From: Ruegeria pomeroyi
GTDB lineage: Bacteria > Pseudomonadota > Alphaproteobacteria > Rhodobacterales > Rhodobacteraceae
Length of the DNA stretch: 64,000 bases
NCBI RefSeq assembly: GCF_021405525.1
Contig: NZ_JAGQAG010000001.1
Location: forward strand, 1,364,001 to 1,428,000
Direction: 5' to 3'
The notes under the pieces are model-generated. The model saw nothing but the letters and a program-made list of their open reading frames with translations. It ran no database searches and had not been told where the DNA came from. Positions within the stretch are counted from its first letter, which is position 1; every line of letters starts with the position of its first letter. The translations under genes and the position numbers were made by a program. Below, piece after piece: positions 16,707-25,709 of this stretch.

Positions 16707-18947
16707 TCAGACCAGCAGGTTGAAATGCTCGGCAAAGGGCATGCTGCGCACACGTTTGCCGGTCAGATCGAACAAGGCATTGCCCAGGGCGGGCATCGCG
16801 GGGGGCGTGCCGGGTTCGCCCGCGCCCCCCATATGGCGGTTTGTTTCCAGAACGCGAACCTCGACCTGCGGCGTGTTGTGCATGCGCAGGGCGTCGTAAT
16901 CGGGGAAATTGCCCTGTTCCACCGCGCCACCGGCAAAGGTGATCTTGCCATGGGCCGCCGCCGACAGGCCATAGACCATGCCGCCGAACATCTGCGCCTT
17001 GACCGTTTCGGGGTCGAGCGCAAGCCCGATATCGCAGGCGATCCAGGCACGCGCGATGCGGATGGTGCCGTCTTCGTCGACCACTTCGATAACCTGCGCG
17101 ACCGAGGTGCCGAAACTATAGGTAAAGGCAACGCCGCGTCCGACACCCTCGGGTGTCTTGCCGGTCCAGCCCGACATCTCGCGCACCGCCTCAAGACACC
17201 CGGCCGAGGGCGCGTGTTCGGCGCGCATCAGTTCCAGCCGGAACTCCAGCGGGTCGCGTCCGGCCGCATGGGCCATCTCGTCGACAAAGGTCTCGTGGAA
17301 AAAACCGTTATGGCTGTTACCGACCGAACGCCAGAAGCCGACGGGAACCGCCAGTTCGGCGATATGGCCGCTGATCCGGTAATTGGGCACCGCATAGGGC
17401 TGGTTGAAGAACCCCTCGACCAGCACCTTGTCGGGGCCGGCGCCGGGCATCCCCGTGACCCGCTGCATCGCCTGGCGCGAGGGCGATTGCGTGGCCAGTC
17501 GCCCGTCGATCATCACTGCCTTGCCATCCTTGACCGCGCCGCGCATCCGGGCCAGCGCGCCGGGGCGGTAGAAATCGTGGCGCATGTCCTCTTCGCGGCT
17601 CCAGGTGGTCTGTACCGGCACGCCGGGCAGGGCCATCGCCACACGGGTGGCGATCACGCCGAAATCGAACTCGGCCCGGCGGCCAAAACCGCCGCCCAGA
17701 TAGGTGGTGTGCACCTCGACCGCCTCGGTCTCGAGGCCCGCGGTCTCGGCGATCTTGCTCTGGATGATCGTCGGCGCCTGGTTGCCGCCCCAAAATTCCA
17801 CCCGGTCGCCGGTGTAGAGCGCGGTGCCGTTCATCGGCTCCATCGTGGCATGGGCCAGATAGGGGGCGCTGTACTCGGCCTCGATCACCGTCGCGCCCTC
17901 GGGCAGGGTGGTGACATCGCCGTCGTCGCGCATGGTCGAGTTGGGGCTGTCGTCAAAGGCGCGGGCAATCTGAGCAAAGATGGCGTCGGTTTCGGGCGGA
18001 TAGGGCGCCGCTTCCCACTCGACCGCGATCGCCTCGACCGCCTGCATCGCCAGCCAGGTGTTGGACGCAATGACCGCCACACCGGTGCCCAGATCGACCA
18101 CCTGTTCCACCCCGGGCATGGCGCGGGCGGCGCTGTCGTCAAAACCTTTCATGCCGCCGCCCAGATTGGGGTTCATCCGCACGCTGGCAAATTTCATCCC
18201 CGGCAGTCGTACATCGACCCCGAATTCGGCGGTGCCGGTGGATTTGGCCACCATGTCGAGCCGGGGCAGGGTGCGGCCCAGATAACGCCATTCCGACGGG
18301 TCGCGCAGCGGCGTCTCGACCGGGTCCAGCTTGGCCGCGTCCGCTGCCAGCTCGGGATAGGGGATGCGACTGCCATCGGGGGCGATCACCGCGCCCGCCT
18401 CGGTCCGCAAGGTATCGCGCGCCACGCCCAGCCGGTTGGCAGCGGCCTGTTTCAGGGTCTCGCGGGCGCTGGCGCCGGCCTCGCGCATCCGCACGAACCC
18501 GTCCTTCATCGAGGTCGAACCGCCGGTGACCTGAAGGCTCAGCACCTTGCCGATCACCCCCAGCGCCTCGCCCAGGCTGTGCTGGAAGTTCGAGGTATCG
18601 TAACCCTTGCCGGGCAGGGCATCGCCCATCAGGGCGCTGTTGTAATAGGCCGCTGCCGCCGGGCCATGCAGCACGCGCACCTGATCGGGGATCACGTCCA
18701 GCTCTTCGGCGATCAGCGCGGCCCAGGTGGTCATCACCCCCTGTCCCATCTCGGCGCGCGGGGCAAACAGCGTGACGCCCTGCTGGTCGATCAACACAAA
18801 GGGGTTGAGCGCCGCCTCACCCGGGCCGGGCTTCAGCGGATTGGGGGCGGGGCGCGAGACGTAATAGGCGCCAAAGGCCACGCCGCCGACAATGGCGGCG
18901 GAGCCGATCAGAAAGGTGCGGCGGACGATCTTGCCGATGCGGGCCAT
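16707..18947 (-). CDS. Molybdopterin-binding subunit of an aldehyde/isoquinoline oxidoreductase (IorB-like, xanthine oxidase family)
   Basis: A 746-residue molybdenum-cofactor subunit. The N-terminus (IVRRTFLIGSAAIVGGVAFG) is a Tat-like twin-arginine signal or anchor, as in IorB-type periplasmic hydroxylases. Family segments include EYSAPYLAHATMEPMNGTA, TTYLGGGFGRRAEFDFG, VGFWRSVGNSHNGFFHETF and the C-terminal GEPGTPPAMPALGNALFDLTG with the expected late Gly-Glu. It catalyses hydroxylation of an aldehyde or N-heterocycle using water and passes electrons to the adjacent 2Fe-2S subunit (3-bp gap). The true substrate is unknown. No FAD subunit is nearby, consistent with the Ior-type two-subunit layout. 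Confidence 0.9.
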   Translation of the reverse strand: MARIGKIVRRTFLIGSAAIVGGVAFGAYYVSRPAPNPLKPGPGEAALNPFVLIDQQGVTLFAPRAEMGQGVMTTWAALIAEELDVIPDQVRVLHGPAAAAYYNSALMGDALPGKGYDTSNFQHSLGEALGVIGKVLSLQVTGGSTSMKDGFVRMREAGASARETLKQAAANRLGVARDTLRTEAGAVIAPDGSRIPYPELAADAAKLDPVETPLRDPSEWRYLGRTLPRLDMVAKSTGTAEFGVDVRLPGMKFASVRMNPNLGGGMKGFDDSAARAMPGVEQVVDLGTGVAVIASNTWLAMQAVEAIAVEWEAAPYPPETDAIFAQIARAFDDSPNSTMRDDGDVTTLPEGATVIEAEYSAPYLAHATMEPMNGTALYTGDRVEFWGGNQAPTIIQSKIAETAGLETEAVEVHTTYLGGGFGRRAEFDFGVIATRVAMALPGVPVQTTWSREEDMRHDFYRPGALARMRGAVKDGKAVMIDGRLATQSPSRQAMQRVTGMPGAGPDKVLVEGFFNQPYAVPNYRISGHIAELAVPVGFWRSVGNSHNGFFHETFVDEMAHAAGRDPLEFRLELMRAEHAPSAGCLEAVREMSGWTGKTPEGVGRGVAFTYSFGTSVAQVIEVVDEDGTIRIARAWIACDIGLALDPETVKAQMFGGMVYGLSAAAHGKITFAGGAVEQGNFPDYDALRMHNTPQVEVRVLETNRHMGGAGEPGTPPAMPALGNALFDLTGKRVRSMPFAEHFNLLV

Positions 18948-18950
18948 GGA

Positions 18951-19415
18951 TCAGACCTCCTGCAGCTTGGCGGCGGCGCCGTGGATGGCGGCGCGAATGC
19001 GGGGATAGGTACCGCAGCGGCACAGGTTGCCCTGCATCGCGTCGTCGATCTCGGCGTCGCTGGGGGCGGGGGTCTCTGCCAGCAGCGCGGCGGCCTGCAT
19101 GATCTGGCCCGACTGGCAATAGCCGCATTGCGCCACCTGATGCTCGACCCAGGCCTGTTGCAGGATCGACAGCGCCTCGGGCGTGCCGGTGCCTTCGATC
19201 GTGGTGACCTGGCCCCAGACATCGCCCAGCGACACCTGGCAACTGCGCACCGCCTCGCCGTCGATATGCACGGTGCAGGCGCCGCAGGCGGCGACACCAC
19301 AGCCGAATTTGGTACCGGTCAGTCCGATCTCGTCGCGCAGCACCCACAAGAGCGGGACATCGTCGGGCAGGTCGACCCGATGCGTTTCTCCGTTGACGGT
19401 CAGGGAAGTGGCCAT
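18951..19415 (-). CDS. 2Fe-2S subunit of the oxidoreductase (IorA-like)
   Basis: A 154-residue ferredoxin-type subunit with eight cysteines in two groups. Cys39, 44, 47 and 59 belong to the plant-type cluster; Cys97, 100, 132 and 134 (CGYCQSGQ and LCRCGTY) to the second cluster. This is the standard small subunit of xanthine-oxidase-family enzymes. ATG 19415 is preceded by GAGGACC; the open frame extends farther upstream into the operator region and that part is not likely translated. It heads the iorA-iorB operon, divergent from a TetR gene. Confidence 0.93.
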   Translation of the reverse strand: MATSLTVNGETHRVDLPDDVPLLWVLRDEIGLTGTKFGCGVAACGACTVHIDGEAVRSCQVSLGDVWGQVTTIEGTGTPEALSILQQAWVEHQVAQCGYCQSGQIMQAAALLAETPAPSDAEIDDAMQGNLCRCGTYPRIRAAIHGAAAKLQEV

Positions 19416-19459
19416 GGCGGTCCTCGCTTTGCTGTGCTGATGGCTGTCAGATGAGCTTC

Positions 19460-19500
19460 TGACAAAATTAGCGCTATTTGTCAGAGTGTCAATTGACAAA
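19460..19500. promoter_or_regulatory. Three alternating operator half-sites (TGACAAA) upstream of iorA/TetR
   Basis: TGACAAA at 19460-19466, TTTGTCA at 19477-19483 and TGACAAA at 19494-19500 alternate in orientation with exactly 10 bases between neighbours. The first pair extends to perfect 9-base arms (TCTGACAAA, TTTGTCAGA), and GTCAATTGAC at the third site is itself palindromic. The array lies between the divergent starts and is a strong candidate site for the adjacent TetR regulator. Confidence 0.65.
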
Positions 19501-19527
19501 ATCGCGAAAAACTGTAAGAGGTCGGAC

Positions 19528-20106
19528 ATGAAAGACGACGTTATCGACCCCAAGCAACAAGCGATCCTCGACTCTGCCTGGCAGGTCTTTGCCGCCTATG
19601 GGTTCCGCAAGACCTCGATGGACGACATAGCCCGCGGCGCCCGCATGTCGCGGCCAGCGGTCTATCTGTATTACAAGAACAAAGAGGCGATTTTTCGCGC
19701 CGTGGTCCAGTATTGCTATGACCTGACCGCCAAGGCGGTGGCCGCCGCGCTGGGCGCAGGCGGCGCTGTGCCCGAGGTGCTGGAACGCGCCTTTGCCGCC
19801 CATGGGCAAACGGTGATGGCCTTGCTCGACTCCCCGCATGGGGTGGAGTTGCTGGATGCCGGCAGCTCGACCGCGCCCGATATCGTCGAGGCGGGCGAGG
19901 CCGGGCTTTGCGCGCTTTATGCCGACTGGCTGACGCGCGAGGCGACCGCCGGGCGGGTCATGCTGTCGGGGCCGGCGCCAGAGGTGGCGGCGACCATCGC
20001 CGCCGCGCTGAAAGGGGTCAAGATGACGACCCCCGATTTTGCGACCTATCAGACCCGCATCGCGCAACTGGCGCAGATCCTCGGCGCCGGGCTGATGCGC
20101 GGGTAA
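19528..20106 (+). CDS. TetR/AcrR family transcriptional regulator next to the IorAB operon
   Basis: A regulator of about 192 residues with a TetR DNA-binding domain ([45 protein letters not shown]). ATG 19528 is chosen because AAGAGG precedes it and because the upstream in-frame ATG (19486) lies inside the operator half-site array. It is divergent from iorA. Autoregulation and repression of the oxidoreductase operon are inferred from this layout. Confidence 0.88.
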   Translation: MKDDVIDPKQQAILDSAWQVFAAYGFRKTSMDDIARGARMSRPAVYLYYKNKEAIFRAVVQYCYDLTAKAVAAALGAGGAVPEVLERAFAAHGQTVMALLDSPHGVELLDAGSSTAPDIVEAGEAGLCALYADWLTREATAGRVMLSGPAPEVAATIAAALKGVKMTTPDFATYQTRIAQLAQILGAGLMRG

Positions 20107-20113
20107 TCCGCGC

Positions 20114-21307
20114 TCAGGTCACACGGGCGCGGGTCTTGTATTCCGGTTTGTCCCACAGCCGGTTCTGCATCACATCGGCGATGATGGCCACGGCGGCCTT
20201 TACATCATCCGCGTCGATGAACAGCGGGGTAAAGCCGAACCGCATGATATCGGGCGCCCGGAAATCGCCGATCACGCCGCGCGCGATCAGCGCCTGCATG
20301 GCGGCATAGCCATCGGCAAAGCGGAACGAGACCTGACTGCCGCGCTGGGCGGGGTCACGCGGGCTGGCCAGTTCCAGATCGGGGCAGGTGGTCTCGACCC
20401 CGGCGATGAACATCTCGGTCAGTTCGATGGATTTGGCGCGCACGTCGGCCATATCGGCCATGTCCCAGACATCGAGCGCCGCAGACAGCGCCGCCATCTG
20501 GATCACCGGCGGGGTGCCGACCCGCATCCGCTCGATTCCGGCGCCGGGGCGATAGTCGAGGTCAAAGGCAAACGGCGCCTGATGACCCAGCCAGCCCGAC
20601 AGCGCCGGACGCACCTGTTCCGCATGGCGGGGGGCGACATAGATGAAGGCGGGCGCGCCGGGGCCGCCGTTGAGGTATTTATAAGTGCAACCCACCGCGA
20701 AATCGGCGCCGCATCCGGCCAGATCAACCGGCAGCGCCCCGGCGGAATGGGCCAGATCCCAGACCGTCAACGCGCCCGCCGCATGGGCGCGTGCTGTCAG
20801 CGCCGCCATGTCATGCTTGCGCCCGGTGCGGTAATCGACCTCGGTCAGCATCAGCACCGCGATTTCGTCGGTGATCGCCGCCTCGACCGCTTCGGGGGCG
20901 ACCACGCGCAGCTCGTATCCCGGACCCATCGAGCGCAGCAGCCCCTCGACCATGTAAAGGTCGGTGGGAAAGTTGCCGTTGTCCGACAGCACCACCTTGC
21001 GGTCCGGGTTCAGCTCCAGCGCCGAGGCAACCGCCTGATAGACCTTGATCGACAGGGTGTCGCCGGTGACCACGTGACCCGGTTCGGCGCCGATCAGCCG
21101 GCCGATGCGGTCGCCCAGCTCGCTGGGCTGCGCCATCCATCCGGCCTTGTTCCAACCGGTGATCAGCATCTGGCCCCATTCGTCGGTCACCGCCTGCTGT
21201 ACCCGCGCTGCCGCGGCCCGCGGCAGCGGTCCCAGCGAATTGCCGTCGAGATAGAGCACCCCCTGGGGCAGGTCGAACATGGCCTTGGTGGCGGCAAAGT
21301 CGGTCAT
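20114..21307 (-). CDS. kynU: Kynureninase
   Basis: A 397-residue PLP enzyme that splits kynurenine (or 3-hydroxykynurenine) to anthranilate (or its 3-hydroxy form) and alanine in tryptophan breakdown. Signatures are YLDGNSLGPLP at residues 19-29, Asp184 in VWDLAHSAGALPVDL, and the PLP lysine Lys210 in GCTYKYLNGGPGAP, all characteristic of kynureninase. Its stop lies 7 bp from that of the convergent TetR gene. Tryptophan dioxygenase and formamidase are not seen nearby. The upstream region (21318-21335) is AT-rich with an imperfect TTTAAGCCTAAA repeat that could bind an Lrp-type regulator; this is only suggestive. Confidence 0.95.
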   Translation of the reverse strand: MTDFAATKAMFDLPQGVLYLDGNSLGPLPRAAAARVQQAVTDEWGQMLITGWNKAGWMAQPSELGDRIGRLIGAEPGHVVTGDTLSIKVYQAVASALELNPDRKVVLSDNGNFPTDLYMVEGLLRSMGPGYELRVVAPEAVEAAITDEIAVLMLTEVDYRTGRKHDMAALTARAHAAGALTVWDLAHSAGALPVDLAGCGADFAVGCTYKYLNGGPGAPAFIYVAPRHAEQVRPALSGWLGHQAPFAFDLDYRPGAGIERMRVGTPPVIQMAALSAALDVWDMADMADVRAKSIELTEMFIAGVETTCPDLELASPRDPAQRGSQVSFRFADGYAAMQALIARGVIGDFRAPDIMRFGFTPLFIDADDVKAAVAIIADVMQNRLWDKPEYKTRARVT

Positions 21308-21534
21308 GAGTCCTCACATGGATATTTTAAGCCTAAAGCATCTGGGGCAGGGATACGCATCGCCGCCCGGTCTGTCCAGCTTTTGTTGGGGAAATTGCCC
21401 ATGCGCAAGGGGGCAGGGGCGCGGGGCATCTCTGCCCTGCGTCGAAGGGATGTTTTTGAAAACAGACGGTTACAGTGATCTGTGCGGGCGCTATTCTGTT
21501 TTGGAAACCGCCCGCGCCAAATTGCGATACCAGC

Positions 21535-22287
21535 TCAGGTCTGACCGCCGGCAATCTCGATGCACTGGCCGTTGATGCTCTGCGAACCGGGGCGCACCAG
21601 CCATAGGGCGGCGGCGGCCACCTCTTCGGGGGCGATCAGCCGCTTGTGCCGGTTCTGGTTCACCATCAGTTGCAGGGCGTCATCGGCTGCCATGCCGGTG
21701 CGTTGCGAGATCGAGGCGGTATTGCGCTCGACGATCGGCGTGTCGACATATCCGGGGCAAAGCGCGTTGAACGTATAGGGCGTTCCCATGAACTCTTCCG
21801 AGTAGGTCCGGGTCAGCCCGATCATGCCGTGTTTGGAGGCCGCGTAGGCGCCCGCGCCGGGGGCGCCGCGCAGCCCGGCAATCGAGGCGACCGTGATCAC
21901 CCGGCCCCAGTCGGTTTCCAGCATCGAGCGCAGGCTTTCGCGTATGGTCAGGAAAGCGCCGTCGAGATTGGTCGCCATGATATCGCGCCAGAACGCCATA
22001 TCGGTCTTTTGCAGGGTCTTGCCCACGGCGATCCCGGCATTGGCGACACAGATCTGCACCGGGCCGCGCGCCGCGACCGCGCGGGCAATGCCGGTGACGA
22101 CCTCCTCTTCGTGGCGCACGTCCATTGCCAGCGGATGCAGCCCCTCGGTCGCCACCTGCTCCAGCACCTCGGCCCGCCGTCCGGTGATGGTGACCTGGGC
22201 GCCCTCGGCGGCCAGCGCCTGCGCAATCGCCAGACCGATGCCGGTGCCGCCACCGGTCACCAGCGCATGTTTGCCGTTCAGATGCAT
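21535..22287 (-). CDS. SDR-family oxidoreductase (3-hydroxybutyrate dehydrogenase/FabG-like)
   Basis: A 250-residue classical SDR: TGGGTGIG at residues 11-18, NAG at 83-85, Ser135, Tyr148 and Lys152. The segments LCPGYVDTPIVERN and QNRHKRLIAPEEVAAAALWL resemble 3-hydroxybutyrate dehydrogenase and 3-hydroxyacyl-CoA dehydrogenase-like SDRs. Residues GRR near 36-38, after the second strand, hint at NADP use. It lies 227 bp from kynU on the same strand. The spacer holds no gene. Its substrate is not determinable from sequence. Confidence 0.82.
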   Translation of the reverse strand: MHLNGKHALVTGGGTGIGLAIAQALAAEGAQVTITGRRAEVLEQVATEGLHPLAMDVRHEEEVVTGIARAVAARGPVQICVANAGIAVGKTLQKTDMAFWRDIMATNLDGAFLTIRESLRSMLETDWGRVITVASIAGLRGAPGAGAYAASKHGMIGLTRTYSEEFMGTPYTFNALCPGYVDTPIVERNTASISQRTGMAADDALQLMVNQNRHKRLIAPEEVAAAALWLVRPGSQSINGQCIEIAGGQT

Positions 22288-22407
22288 TGCGGGTCCTCCC
22301 TGTTCGCCGGATCAGCCTATCGGCGCGCCACCCTGTGACAAGGGGTTCCGTATCGTTCCGTTCCGTCCTATGCAAACATATGAATGATTCATTGGGAGGA
22401 GAGTGAC

Positions 22408-23355
22408 ATGACACGATTTCTGGGCACGACGCTGATCTTTGCCGCCACCGCGGCGGCGGCCAGCGAGGATATCGCCGACCAGTATCCGCAGTCCGAGCTT
22501 TACTCCAAACCGGTCGAGGTCATTCCGCATGTCTTCTCGGCCATCGGCGCCACCGCGCCGCCGACGTATGAAAATGCCGGACATAACAACAACCTCTCCT
22601 TCATCGTCACGGATGAGGGGGTGGTGGTGATCAATGCCGGGGCCTCGGCCCGGCTGGCCGCTGCGCTTCATGACGAGATCAAGCAAGTCACCGACCAGCC
22701 CGTGGTTCTGGTCGTCAACGAGAACGGGCAGGGCCATGCCATGCTGGGCAACAGCTATTGGCGCGACCTTGGGGTCGATGTCCTGGCCCATGTGGACGCA
22801 GTCGAGGAAACCACCCAGAACGGCGATTTCATCCTGATGGGGATGGAGAACTACAACCGCGACCGGGCCGAGGGTACACGGGTGGAACATGCCAACCTGA
22901 CCTTCGAGGACCGGTATGACCTGACGCTGGGGGGTGTGGCGATCGAGGTGATGCATATGGGCCCGGCGCATGATCCGGGCGATATCCAGGTCTGGATCCC
23001 CGAATGGAAGATCCTGATCGCGGGCGACATCGCCTTTCACGAGCGGATGCTGCCGATCTTTGAACATACCTGCACCAGTTGCTGGCTGGAAACCTGGGAA
23101 ACCAGGATGGAGCCGCTGGCCCCCACCTATGTGATCCCCGGCCATGGGCATCCGACCAATCTGGATCAGGTGCGGCGCTATACCTACGACTATCTGACCG
23201 ACCTGCGCGAAAAGATCGGCGCCCATATCGAAGAGGGCGGTGACCTGGCCAGCGCCTATTACGTGGATCAGGAGCGCTGGCGCAATCTGGACACGTTCGA
23301 GGAACTGGCCACCAAGAACGCGGGCCGTGTCTTTGCCGAGATGGAATGGGAGTAA
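22408..23355 (+). CDS. Metallo-beta-lactamase-fold periplasmic protein with degenerate metal motif
   Basis: About 315 residues with a signal peptide (MTRFLGTTLIFAATAAAASED). The MBL-fold order is visible: a first strand pair around FIVTDEGVVVINAG, the second-half His188 (HMGPAHDPGD), Asp207 (LIAGDIAF) and a late PGHGHP. But the canonical HxHxDH is replaced at residues 104-110 by NENGQGH, so of the usual ligands only the last His is kept there. Catalytic zinc chemistry is doubtful, or the site differs. ATG 22408 follows GGAGGAGAG. It resembles quinoprotein-relay or SoxH-type exported MBL proteins in general layout, but I cannot assign a role. Confidence 0.85.
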   Translation: MTRFLGTTLIFAATAAAASEDIADQYPQSELYSKPVEVIPHVFSAIGATAPPTYENAGHNNNLSFIVTDEGVVVINAGASARLAAALHDEIKQVTDQPVVLVVNENGQGHAMLGNSYWRDLGVDVLAHVDAVEETTQNGDFILMGMENYNRDRAEGTRVEHANLTFEDRYDLTLGGVAIEVMHMGPAHDPGDIQVWIPEWKILIAGDIAFHERMLPIFEHTCTSCWLETWETRMEPLAPTYVIPGHGHPTNLDQVRRYTYDYLTDLREKIGAHIEEGGDLASAYYVDQERWRNLDTFEELATKNAGRVFAEMEWE

Positions 23356-23424
23356 GCGGCGGAACAATCGTTCCGATCCGACCTAAATTCGGGAATATCT
23401 GCCCTAGTTGTGGCACGGCTGCCG

Positions 23425-23464
23425 CCGCTGCCTCCCTAATTGTCGCAGGCGGGTCGGTTTTTTT
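23425..23464 (+). terminator. Possible rho-independent terminator after the MBL gene
   Basis: CCGCTGC (23425-23431) can pair with GCA-GCGG (23445-23452, one bulged G), followed after five bases by seven Ts (23458-23464). The stem is imperfect. Confidence 0.35.
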
Positions 23465-23543
23465 GCAAATCTCGTCGCAACCGGGTAGAGGTGCGCCATG
23501 AACGCTTGGGGATATTCGGGCGAGTGCCCGGAAAGGAACGGCC

Positions 23544-23993
23544 ATGCACCGCATTGACCTGCCGCCGATATGGCTGGCGGCCTTCATTGCCGTGGCCTGG
23601 TTCCAACAGCGCTATTTCTCTCTTGGTCTCTCGCTGGACAGCGGACTTGCCGACCTGATTGCCGGTCTGTTGATCGGGGGCGGGGTGCTGTTGATGCTGA
23701 TGGCGGCGGTCGAGTTCCGTCGCCACCGGACCACCATCATCCCCCATCGCGCCCCTTCAGCCATGGTACAGAGCGGCATCTACAAACGCAGCCGCAACCC
23801 GATCTATCTAGGTGACGTGCTGGTTCTGGCCGGCGTGATTCTGCATCTTGATGCAGTTCTGTCGCTGGTGCTGGTGCCGGTCTTTGCCTGGCTGCTGGAA
23901 AAACGCTTCATTGTTCCCGAGGAGAACCGCCTCCGACGGCAATTCCGGGCGGATTTTGCCCGATACGCACAGAAAACGCGGCGTTGGATATAG
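23544..23993 (+). CDS. Isoprenylcysteine carboxyl methyltransferase/PEMT-like membrane methyltransferase
   Basis: A 149-residue integral membrane protein with about four hydrophobic segments. The C-terminal ICMT/PEMT signature is present: SGIYKRSRNPIYLGDVL, then EKRFIVPEENRLRRQF with Arg-Tyr-x-x-Lys-x-Arg-Arg-Trp at the end. These form the SAM-binding end of the family. Bacterial homologues of this size are uncharacterised or act on lipids or small thiols. The acceptor is unknown. It lies between the MBL gene and pntA. Confidence 0.82.
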   Translation: MHRIDLPPIWLAAFIAVAWFQQRYFSLGLSLDSGLADLIAGLLIGGGVLLMLMAAVEFRRHRTTIIPHRAPSAMVQSGIYKRSRNPIYLGDVLVLAGVILHLDAVLSLVLVPVFAWLLEKRFIVPEENRLRRQFRADFARYAQKTRRWI

Positions 23994-24123
23994 GACATGA
24001 CAGGTTCGGACCCAACGTCGCGCATGCTGCGCTTGCGAAATAAAATTGCGCAAGATACATCTTTGCTTTGCAAACCTAACTGTGGCGCGTCCGATCTCCG
24101 GGCCGAATAGGGGGACCTGACTG

Positions 24124-25695
24124 GTGAAAATAGGCACACCAAAGGAAATTTTCGAGGGCGAGAACCGCGTCGCGATGACACCGGATTCCGCTGTGCAGTT
24201 GCAGAAACTGGGCTATGACTGCGCGATCGAGAGCGGGGCCGGTGCGGCCGCGGGCTTCTCGGACGCGCTGTACGAGGCGGCTGGCGTTCAGATCGTCAAG
24301 ACCGCGGCGGCGCTGTGGAAAGAGGTCGATATCGTCGCCAAGGTGCGCCAGCCCGATGCGACCGAGCTGAAGCGGCTGAGCAAGGGCAAGACGCTGATCT
24401 CCTTCTTCAACCCGGCGGGGAACGAAGAGGGGATGGAAGCGGCCAAGTCCAAGGGCGCCAATGTGATCGCCATGGAAATGGTGCCGCGTATCAGCCGCGC
24501 CCAAAAGATGGACGCGCTGTCGTCGATGGCCAATATCGCGGGTTACCGCGCGGTGATCGAGGCGGGCAACAACTTTGGCCGGTTCTTCACCGGTCAGGTG
24601 ACGGCCGCGGGCAAGGTGCCCCCTGCCAAGGTGCTGATCGTGGGCGCCGGTGTGGCCGGTCTGGCCGCCATCGGCACCTCGACCAGCCTGGGTGCGATCA
24701 CCTATGCGTTCGACGTGCGGCCCGAAGTGGCCGAACAGGTCGAGTCGATGGGCGCCGAATTCGTCTATCTCGACTTCGAGGAAGAGCAGCAGGATGGCGC
24801 GGCCACCGGCGGGTATGCCTCGGTCTCGTCCCCGGAATTCGCCGCCGCGCAGCTGGCCAAGTTCCGCGAACTGGCGCCCGAGATGGACATCGTCATCACC
24901 ACCGCGCTGATCCCCAACCGCGAGGCGCCGGAGCTGTGGACCGAGGACATGGTCGCGGCGATGAAGCCCGGCTCGGTCATCGTGGACCTTGCGGCGGAAA
25001 AGGGCGGCAACTGCAAGCTGACCGTCAAGGACGAGAAGATCGTTACCGAAAACGGAGTTACCATCATCGGTTACACCGATTTCCCCAGCCGCATGGCGGC
25101 GCAGGCCTCGACGCTTTATGCCACGAACATCCGTCATATGATGACCGATCTGACGCCCGAAAAGGACGGCCAGATCAACCACAACATGGAAGACGACGTG
25201 ATCCGGGGCGCTACGGTGACGTTTGAGGGGGACATCACCTTCCCGCCGCCACCGCCCAAGGTTCAGGCGATTGCGGCCAAGTCCAAGGAAAAGCCGAAAG
25301 AGCTGACCCCCGAGGAGAAGCGCGCGCAAGAGGTTGCGGCCTTCAAGGCGCAGACCAAGAACCAGGTGACGCTGCTGACCGTGGGTGGTCTGTTGCTGCT
25401 GCTGGTGGGTCTGGTGGCCCCGGCCAGCTTCATGCAGCATTTCATCGTCTTTGTGCTGGCGGTGTTCGTGGGCTTCCAGGTGATCTGGAACGTCTCGCAC
25501 TCGCTTCACACGCCGCTGATGGCCGTGACCAACGCCATTTCGTCGATCATCATCCTGGGCGCGCTGATGCAGATCGGGTCGGGGTCGTTCCTGGTGATCC
25601 TGCTGGCCGGTCTGTCGGTCTTCATGGCCGGGATCAACATCTTCGGCGGCTTCCTCGTGACGCGGCGCATGCTCGCCATGTTCCAGAAATCCTAA
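24124..25695 (+). CDS. pntA: NAD(P) transhydrogenase subunit alpha
   Basis: A 523-residue alpha subunit that, with PntB, uses the proton gradient to reduce NADP with NADH. The N-terminal domain I starts [20 protein letters not shown]; the NAD-binding [18 protein letters not shown] is near residues 176-193. A Pro/Lys-rich linker ([13 protein letters not shown]) follows, then about four transmembrane helices. Domain I and the alpha membrane part are thus on one chain, unlike the split AA1/AA2 form of some alphaproteobacteria. The start is GTG after AGGGGGA. pntB follows 14 bp downstream. Confidence 0.95.
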   Translation: MKIGTPKEIFEGENRVAMTPDSAVQLQKLGYDCAIESGAGAAAGFSDALYEAAGVQIVKTAAALWKEVDIVAKVRQPDATELKRLSKGKTLISFFNPAGNEEGMEAAKSKGANVIAMEMVPRISRAQKMDALSSMANIAGYRAVIEAGNNFGRFFTGQVTAAGKVPPAKVLIVGAGVAGLAAIGTSTSLGAITYAFDVRPEVAEQVESMGAEFVYLDFEEEQQDGAATGGYASVSSPEFAAAQLAKFRELAPEMDIVITTALIPNREAPELWTEDMVAAMKPGSVIVDLAAEKGGNCKLTVKDEKIVTENGVTIIGYTDFPSRMAAQASTLYATNIRHMMTDLTPEKDGQINHNMEDDVIRGATVTFEGDITFPPPPPKVQAIAAKSKEKPKELTPEEKRAQEVAAFKAQTKNQVTLLTVGGLLLLLVGLVAPASFMQHFIVFVLAVFVGFQVIWNVSHSLHTPLMAVTNAISSIIILGALMQIGSGSFLVILLAGLSVFMAGINIFGGFLVTRRMLAMFQKS

Positions 25696-25709
25696 AGGAG
25701 TAGAGGGCT

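Noticed and set aside
16725-19454. 909-codon open frame opposite the IorA/IorB genes
   Set aside because: Low-complexity composition and complete overlap with two well-supported genes on the other strand.
24027-24060. Repeated TTGCG/CGCAA motifs upstream of pntA as a regulator site
   Set aside because: Short, partly overlapping and not symmetrical enough to separate from chance.
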